A DNA stretch of 64,000 nt from Takashimella koratensis. Its lineage: Eukaryota; Basidiomycota; Tremellomycetes; Trichosporonales; Tetragoniomycetaceae. Numbering within the stretch: the first letter of the stretch is position 1; each line of letters opens with the position of its first letter. This document shows, piece by piece, positions 57,987 through 64,000 of this stretch. The position numbers were made by a program, and so were the translations under genes. The notes under the pieces were generated by a model. That model did not search any database. It was not told where the DNA came from and saw nothing but the letters and a program-made list of their open reading frames with translations. The stretch lies in assembly GCA_003116875.1 (NCBI GenBank), contig BCKT01000002.1, forward strand, positions 1,922,001-1,986,000, read 5' to 3'.

Positions 57987-59510
57987 TCAGCCCCTGTTCA
58001 TGGTGTTTCCCTCCCCGCGGCGATTGTCGTCCGTGAACCGAGCCCAGTTCTCGTCCTTGAGCCGTTTCTTCTCCGCGGCTTGTTCCGCACCGAGGGTCCC
58101 GTCATTCTCTGCCTCGAGCTCGAGGAGCTCGGACTCGGTTGGGGCATCATATGATGCTTGCCTAGAGATATAATCGTCAGCTCGGCTCTACGTATTCGTT
58201 GACTGGAATTCCAATAGACGGGGTGTGCGGTGATGGGCATTTCACCCCACTGGAGGCTATGACTCACCCTCCGCCTGTGATGATGTTCCCCCGACGCTGC
58301 TCTTCCTCCAGGTACTCGTCAATCGTCATCGTTGGCAATCGATGAGACGACCTAAACACCTCGGACCTCAGCCGTTCCCTATCCGAGAGAGCCGTCGTAC
58401 TCGGGAGAATCGTGAAGGGTCTCAACACCTTCCCTCCTCCTGAGATGAGCTGCTTCGGCTGGGCAGGGGCACCAGGAACCACGTCGAGTCTCCAATCGCT
58501 ATCCTCGTGACCCGTCCGTCGAGCTCGGGGGTCGTCAGCCGCCGCCGCTGTAGAAGGGTTGGGGTCGGAAGGAGCGTTGGAGATGATCTCGAGCTCGGAG
58601 GCGACAGAGTAGAGAGAAGCAGTGGATTGGGTGTGCAGAAGTTGGAGGAGGAGAAGAGTCGCGGATCGGGCGGCAGAAGTGTCGGGCTCGGAGTTGGTCG
58701 ATGTGGATGGACCAGACTCGGAAGATGGGGAAGGGAGGAGAGCGATGATGTAGGATAAAGGGGTGGAGGAAGTGGGCGTTTCAGGTAGTGCAGCCTGAAT
58801 ATGTCAGCGTGGTACAGGAAGGAGAGATGAGCAAGAACCTAACAGAGACAGGTAGTAGAAAGATTTTGAAACCGACGTCTACTCCTGAAGACATACAGCA
58901 ATAGACTCTTTGAGCTCTTTCTCACGCCGGTACGCTCGGATCTTGGCATCTCGTCGTGCGGCCGGATCCCGCGGGGCAGTAACCTCTGGCTCTTCGTCCA
59001 TGACTTTGTAAGTCTGTAGGAGAGCTAGGAAGCCACTGTATGCTGCCTTTGAAATGTCAGCAAGACTCTATACAATCTTGATTCTGCAAGCCTTCTCTTC
59101 TCTCTTCAAGACCTCCTGTGGATCTTTCGTCTTCATCCTGATGGCAATGTACTCCACTTTATCTAAAGTCTAGTACACTTAGCCTCGCTCACCTCTGCCC
59201 TTCTCAACGCGCCTTTCCTATCTTCAAGGCCACCAAAACCCGTCCGCCCTTCGACCTCAGCGACCACCCAGCCGAGTGTCATGAACACCATCTCCCTATC
59301 GCCGACTTCATCAATCGCTTCGTTGTCCGAGAACACTCCGAGGGAAGTGAGCATCCGCCCGATGAGGTAGAGCTGGGGGAGCGCATCGGAGAGGAGTGAT
59401 TGGGCGAGAGGGGAGGATACGGAGAGGGTGTCGTCGAATATGGGAAGGAGAGGGAGGAGAGTGGAGGATAGGAATTGAGGGAGAGGAAGGGAGGAGGAAG
59501 GGGTGGTCAT
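57987..59510 (-). CDS. TAP42: Tap42/alpha4 (IGBP1) family PP2A regulator
   Basis: Four exons, 59193-59510, 58897-59046, 58268-58794 and 57987-58161, give 389 residues in frame. Tap42 binds catalytic subunits of PP2A-like phosphatases and acts under TORC1. The N-terminal helical domain includes QLYLIGRMLTSLGVFSDNEA, then YSGFLALLQTYKVMDEE, with the basic RRDAKIRAYRREKELKESI phosphatase-contact segment. The C-terminus has the family motif LPTMTIDEYLEEEQRRGNII and the ending DENWARFTDDNRRGEGNTMN. Splicing directly from RAE to AAYSGFL is my choice for intron 1; an alternative internal exon (VEYIAIRMKTKD) is less like the family. It is divergent from Rpn6. Confidence 0.93.
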
Positions 59511-59973
59511 GCTAGATTGACGAGGGGAGATCGAGCCGGGTCTGGTTCGAAAAGAGCTGAATGGTCGAGTAATCGAGTGCTAGGAGATCCGAGGGCCAGG
59601 AGAGTCGGATGGGGTGGGCTCGGGTGGATCAATAGTAGTATGGAGGGAACGATTGAGTCTGTGGTGAGTTGATCAGAGTAGAGGACAGTGCTGACAAGGC
59701 AGTGGTGGATAGAGGAGGAAATATCCCCGTCAGAATCTGGGGCACCACCTCTCTCCCTTCCACTTGACCGATTAACAACGGAACCAATTCCCATTACCTT
59801 TTTCTCCATTCCTAATCCCCACTTCCTATTCCACCTCCACTTTGTTCCACTTTGTAATCCCGGTTCAAACGACACCACGCGTCAGCGTCCGCGTCAGTTG
59901 CTCAACATCCATCCGTCCATTTCTCAGTTCTCTGACCCCCAGTCCACTCGTCCTCATCACCGCCCCACACACC
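59511..59973. promoter_or_regulatory. Divergent promoter, Tap42 / Rpn6
   Basis: A 463-bp shared spacer between a TOR-pathway phosphatase regulator and a proteasome subunit. No CACGTG or clear TATA box was seen. The last 100 bp before Rpn6 are C/T/A-rich. Confidence 0.5.
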
Positions 59974-62184
59974 ATGGCAGTCGAGCAGCATCAGTCCACC
60001 TCGGCTCTTCTTGAGCAGGCTACCGCGTCGTCTTCGTCGGACCCGGCGAGGCAAGAAGACCTCTACCGCGCCGTCCTCTCGCAACAAGCAGGTAAGTCGA
60101 GTCGGTCCTCTCCTCTCCTCTCCTCTCCTCTCCTCTCCTCCCCTCCCTAACGAAGGCAGCGTCCTCCCTTCCTTGTTTGGACTTCTCCTTCTCCCATTGC
60201 TCTATTCAAAACATATTGGGTCCATTGAGGATCAAAAAGACTGACAGGGATACTTCACAGCCGACGAAGATGCGTTACGAGACCAAGAAGTCGCATTGTC
60301 AAAGCTCGGTGCGCTCTACCGGGATCACAAGTGTGTACTTTCTCAACCCCGATCCGACCAACACTGCCGAGCTGACTTTGTACCAACTTTTAACGTTTAG
60401 CAAAACGGAAGAACTTGCGCAGCTAGTCACGGACTCGAGGACGTTCATGTCCAAGATCGCCAAAGCCAAGACGGCCAAGCTCAGTAAGTCTCACCAACTC
60501 ATGATCGCTGCTTCTGTCGCTAGTCGATGAGATGGAGACTATGCCTGGATAGTCGATGGGATGATGGGAGTTGCTAACGACTACAGTCCGAACATTGATC
60601 GACTACTTCCCCCCCTCGGCGCGCGAGCTCCAGATGAAGGTCACGAATGATAACATCACTTGGGCGCGGGAAGAGAAGCGTGTCTTCCTTCGTCAAAGCC
60701 TTGAGATCAAGCTGGTCGGACTGTGAGTTGGGCTCAAGTTCAGTCCTCCTCGTACCGCTCTTCACTGGCGATTGTTTATTGCCTCCCCGTGGCCGCCCGC
60801 ACTGTTGGGTTTGGAAGTGCGTGTGCTGACTCCCATAGGCAAATCGAGCAAGGCAACCACCGCCAAGCATTGACGATGACGGACGCGCTGTTGAAAGAGC
60901 TCAAGCAGCTGGATGACAAGATCACCCTCACCGAGGTATTCTTACTCGAGTCGAGAGCCGCGCATGCGATCCAAAACCTCCCTCGTGCCAAGGTGAGTGT
61001 CACACCCCAACTATCTTCCCTTCGCCCTTCTCCAACATCCCTTTTTTCGAGTCAAGATCGCTAACGCGTACAGGCCGCACTTACTTCCGCGCGAACCACG
61101 GCCAACTCAATCTACTGCCCTCCTCTGCTCCAAGCTCAGCTCGACCTCCAGTCCGGCGCAATCAATGCCGACGATAAAGATTACAAGACTGCCTACTCGT
61201 ACTTTTTCGAAGCGTTCGAGGGCCTCTCCCAAGCAGATGAACACGACCCGAGGTCTCTCCGTGCCCTCAAGTACATGCTTCTCTGCAAGATCATGATGGG
61301 TTTGGTGAGTATCCTATAGCATTCAAGCGCCGATCGATGGAGTGGGAAATTCTCAGGAGGCTGTATTGACGATATCCACCCAGCCCGATGATGTCGCGCC
61401 CCTGCTTCTCCTCAAGTCGGCAGTCAAACACGCAGGTGTCGACCTCGACGCGATGCGCGCGACCGCCAAGGCCCTGAAAGAGCGCAGCTTGGAGATGTTC
61501 AAAGCGACTTTGCGCGATTACCAGGACCGTGAGTGTTGCGTCTGGGTGATACAGGCGGATCACAAAGGCAAAGGAACGGCTGTGATCTCAATTCCTCATG
61601 TGGATACCCCGGGCTGACATGGTTTCTTGTAGAGCTCCAAAAAGACCCGCTGATCCGATCCCACCTCGCCTCGCTGTACGATACACTGCTCGAGCAAAAC
61701 CTGGTTCGCGTGATCGAACCTTACTCGTCGGTTGAGTTGTCCTGGATCGCCTCGGAGGTCGGCCAGACCCGCGACGTGGTTGAGGAGAAGTAAGTTGGCC
61801 CCAATCTTGTGCAATTTGTCTAGCCCGAAATGATAATCTGTGGAGATGATGTCGGCGAGGAAAATGACACTGACATGTGATTCGTTACCAGATTGAGCCA
61901 GATGATTCTTGACCAAGTGTTCTTTGGGGTCTTGAACGAGAGCGCAGGGACTCTCGAGGTGTTCGACGAGCCCCAACCAGAGGTGAGTGGCGTGCAATAG
62001 ATGTTGTATCGGGAGAGAAGAGAGTGCTGATTCGATGGTAGGAGCTTTTGACGAACGCGCTTGACACGATGAAACAGATGGGAGGTGTCATTCAGGCTCT
62101 CTACGAGAAAGTGAGTCATGAGTCGGTCGGTGAGAGTGAGGAAAGTGACGCTGACGATTGGTGTAGGCTACGAGTTTGTCGTGA
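59974..62184 (+). CDS. RPN6: 26S proteasome lid subunit Rpn6 (PSMD11)
   Basis: Eleven exons, 59974-60091, 60261-60330, 60402-60483, 60587-60722, 60839-60992, 61074-61304, 61384-61528, 61633-61790, 61892-61982, 62042-62110 and 62167-62184, give 423 residues, the normal length. Rpn6 clamps the lid to the 20S core. The N-terminal helical repeats read [20 protein letters not shown], then [20 protein letters not shown] and IRTLIDYFP. The middle has [20 protein letters not shown] and [13 protein letters not shown]. The C-terminal PCI domain has [20 protein letters not shown], then [20 protein letters not shown] and the ending [15 protein letters not shown]. The last exon is 18 nt. A (TCCTC)n tract at about 60107-60140 sits in intron 1. 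Confidence 0.97.
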
Positions 62185-62524
62185 GTGCTGAGGATGAAGG
62201 CATATCTGCATGAGGCGTGATGGGGTGGTGTGAACCCGGGCGAGGGTGATTAGTGATGGGTGTTGGGTGATGAGTGATGAGTAGAGAGGAGGGGAGAGGC
62301 GATATGGGTTTAGGTGTATAGTAGAAGACTAAGACGGACCAAAGTCGAGAGACTGTGACCATGGATGCAGATAGCATATGACAATGACGCTGCCACGTGG
62401 TGTGCACGTGCCCGTTGTTGTCCTCGTTGCCGCCTTTATAAGCGGTCCCTCAACCACTCAACCACTCAACCACTCGCTATCATTTTTACCTTTCCTCCAT
62501 CAACTCACTCACAAGCAACTCACT
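62185..62524. promoter_or_regulatory. ATG7: ATG7 promoter region
   Basis: A 340-bp spacer upstream of ATG7. It holds two CACGTG palindromes at 62394-62399 and 62405-62410, a TTATAAG box at 62436-62442 about 85 bp before the start, and three tandem CAACCACT units at about 62451-62474. Confidence 0.6.
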
Positions 62525-64000
62525 ATGCCCCTTCTCCAATTCCAACCTCTCGCTTCTCAACCTACCCCACAGTTCTGGGCCGCACTCGCTGCGCTCAAAC
62601 TGGACAAACTCAAGTTGGACGATTCGGTCCAAGATCTCTCGGCGTGGCTGGAGGAAGGGAGGACGGTGGTTGATCGCAGTCTCACTGGAGGAGGAGGAGG
62701 AGGGGGAGGGGCGAGTGGTGGAGTGGGAGTAGGCGTAGATGGGGCGTTCGGACTTGGAGGAGGGGCCTTTGATGGATCTGAGAAGTAAGTATCACTTTCA
62801 CGTCTACCCCACGATGAGCGACGAGAAATCAGTCAAGGTGTAACGATGAGGTATAGGTATTGGCCCACTGGACAGTCAGGCAGTCGAGGAGGGAAGAAAG
62901 AGCGGGACATGAAGGTGTGGATTGGAGCTGATGAGTTACAGGGAACAAGCGGGATCTATCACGGTCCATGGAAAGTTCAAAAACTTTAATACGATAGAAG
63001 AGTTTAAGAAGACCGAGACGAAGAAGGAACTGTTTGATGCGGTTGTTGATGAGGTGAGTTACATAGCTGTGACGATAACCACGACGATGACGACGACGAC
63101 ATGCTCTACATCTACCACCACTGGAGTCATCTACATCACCTTGACTCTCACTTCCTGTCGTCTATTCACTGCCCTCACCTACAACCACTGACAATCTCCA
63201 CTTTCTTCTTCTTTCTTTATTTCTACCTCTACCTCTCCACTCTCGATAGATCCTCGCATCATTCGAGTCCGATACCCCTACCCTTAACCCATTCTTGCTG
63301 GTCACTTTTGCAGATCTGAAAAAGTACACGTACCACTACTGGTTCGCGTTCCCTGCGCTCGTGGCGAAACCTGCGTGGGAGGTGGAAGAGGACTTCAAAC
63401 CAGCGGATGAGGAGGTGAGTCTAGGTCTTGGGGGCGACGTAAACCGGCCTAGGATTTGCTGGCCCCAGATAACCTGAGAGTCCATGGGCTTCGGATGCTT
63501 GGTACACGGCGAGATTGTGCCTATGCTCCCCACTCGTGATGAGGAGAGTTGGAAATGCTGACTGGCCCCACCCTACTTGGGTCCCAGTTCGTTCGACTCA
63601 TCCGTGAAGCCGAAACCTTGAACGGCTCAAAACCCCTATCCTACCTAATCCGCACCGACCCCTCTTCCTCCCAACCCCCGTCTTTCGCTTCTTTATCCCA
63701 ATACACCACCTTCTTTGCCACCACTCCCAAGTCTCACCGCTTCGTCATCTTTCACGACCCGTCGTCACTCCCTTCCAACCCAGGTTGGCCACTGCGTAAC
63801 GTGTTGTTTTACCTGAACAAGAAACATGGAGTGAAGATTGCGAATGTTGTGTGTCTCCGGTCTGGTGCAGGGGCGAGTAGAGTCGGGGTGGTGCGTGTCG
63901 GAGAGGCGGAGGAAGTGGAGAAGATGGAGAAAGGGGAGAGGCCAAGCGCGGTAGGGTGGGAGAGGAACAAGGCGGGAAAGTTGATGTCGAGGCTGGTGGA
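62525..64000 (+). CDS. ATG7: Autophagy E1-like enzyme ATG7, 5' part
   Basis: The gene runs off the window end; about 316 residues are visible. Exons are 62525-62784, 62942-63053, 63250-63414 and 63588 onward. ATG7 activates Atg8 and Atg12 for transfer to Atg3 and Atg10. The visible part is the N-terminal Atg3-binding domain: [20 protein letters not shown], then [58 protein letters not shown] and [11 protein letters not shown]. The adenylation domain with the catalytic Cys is outside the window. A glycine-rich insert of about 30 residues follows position 53. Confidence 0.96.

Noticed and set aside
59048..59192. An extra Tap42 exon reading VEYIAIRMKTKD
   Set aside because: It does not join in frame with the neighbouring exons using standard sites, while direct splicing from 59193 to 59046 preserves both frame and family similarity.
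59974..62184. COP9 signalosome subunit 4 for the gene at 60 kb
   Set aside because: Both are PCI proteins, but the N-terminal [19 protein letters not shown] region and the [11 protein letters not shown] ending are those of Rpn6.
1..64000. tRNA genes, transposons or terminal repeats
   Set aside because: No cloverleaf with a GGTTCRANYCC-type arm, no transposase or reverse transcriptase motifs and no long terminal repeats were noticed; a covariance-model scan was not possible.

Overview
The window is 64 kb of nuclear DNA from a fungus, most likely a basidiomycete. Genes are intron-rich, with GTGAGT/GTAAGT donors, CTRAC branch sites and many introns of only 32-55 nt. Spacers are short, starts have Kozak-like CACC/GCC-ATG contexts, and the gene set (Snt2 regulator, Zn2Cys6 factor, fungal membrane GT2 glycosyltransferases, DHA2 transporter) is fungal. 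I cannot name the genus. Exon joins were checked for reading frame by hand for most genes; assignments rest on recognised protein families, not on searches.

Layout. 1-800: 3' end of a TMEM19/DUF92 membrane protein (+). 1.5-6.2 kb: nucleoporin Nup155/Nup170 (-). 7.7-9.4 kb: MFS transporter (+). 9.6-14.1 kb: DUF1295 reductase-like membrane protein and NADPH-cytochrome P450 reductase (both -). 14.4-15.2 kb: MTFP1/MTP18-like mitochondrial protein (+). 16.4-18.1 kb: C2-domain protein (+). 18.5-21.0 kb: 14-TM DHA2-type drug transporter (+). 22.2-30.7 kb: a head-to-head pair of paralogous membrane GT2 glycosyltransferases, (-) then (+), sharing a 1.26-kb spacer. 31.4-33.8 kb: eIF3b (+). 34.1-35.3+ kb: acidic coiled-coil protein (-). 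35.7-39.2 kb: Snt2-like chromatin regulator (-). 40.2-41.6 kb: ETF alpha subunit (+). 42.2-46.6 kb: a 1,398-aa protein joining two BTB-like regions to a C-terminal CAP-Gly domain (+). 47.6-48.4 kb: ribosomal protein eL39 (-). 49.0-54.2 kb: 1,582-aa Zn2Cys6 transcription factor (-). 55.2-57.4 kb: unknown His-rich protein (-) whose second intron carries a minisatellite and the 191-N assembly gap. 58.0-59.5 kb: Tap42/alpha4 (-). 60.0-62.2 kb: proteasome lid subunit Rpn6 (+). 62.5 kb to the end: 5' part of ATG7 (+).

Most genes are unlinked housekeeping functions (nuclear pore, translation, proteasome, autophagy, mitochondria). Two neighbourhoods may be functional units: the divergent GT2 pair, which may make or export a cell-surface polysaccharide, and the tandem DUF1295/P450-reductase pair, both tied to ER lipid redox chemistry. 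Divergent promoter pairs recur: Nup170/MFS, P450 reductase/MTFP1, GT2/GT2, Snt2/ETFA and Tap42/Rpn6.

No convincing tRNA, rRNA, transposon, CRISPR array or viral element was seen.
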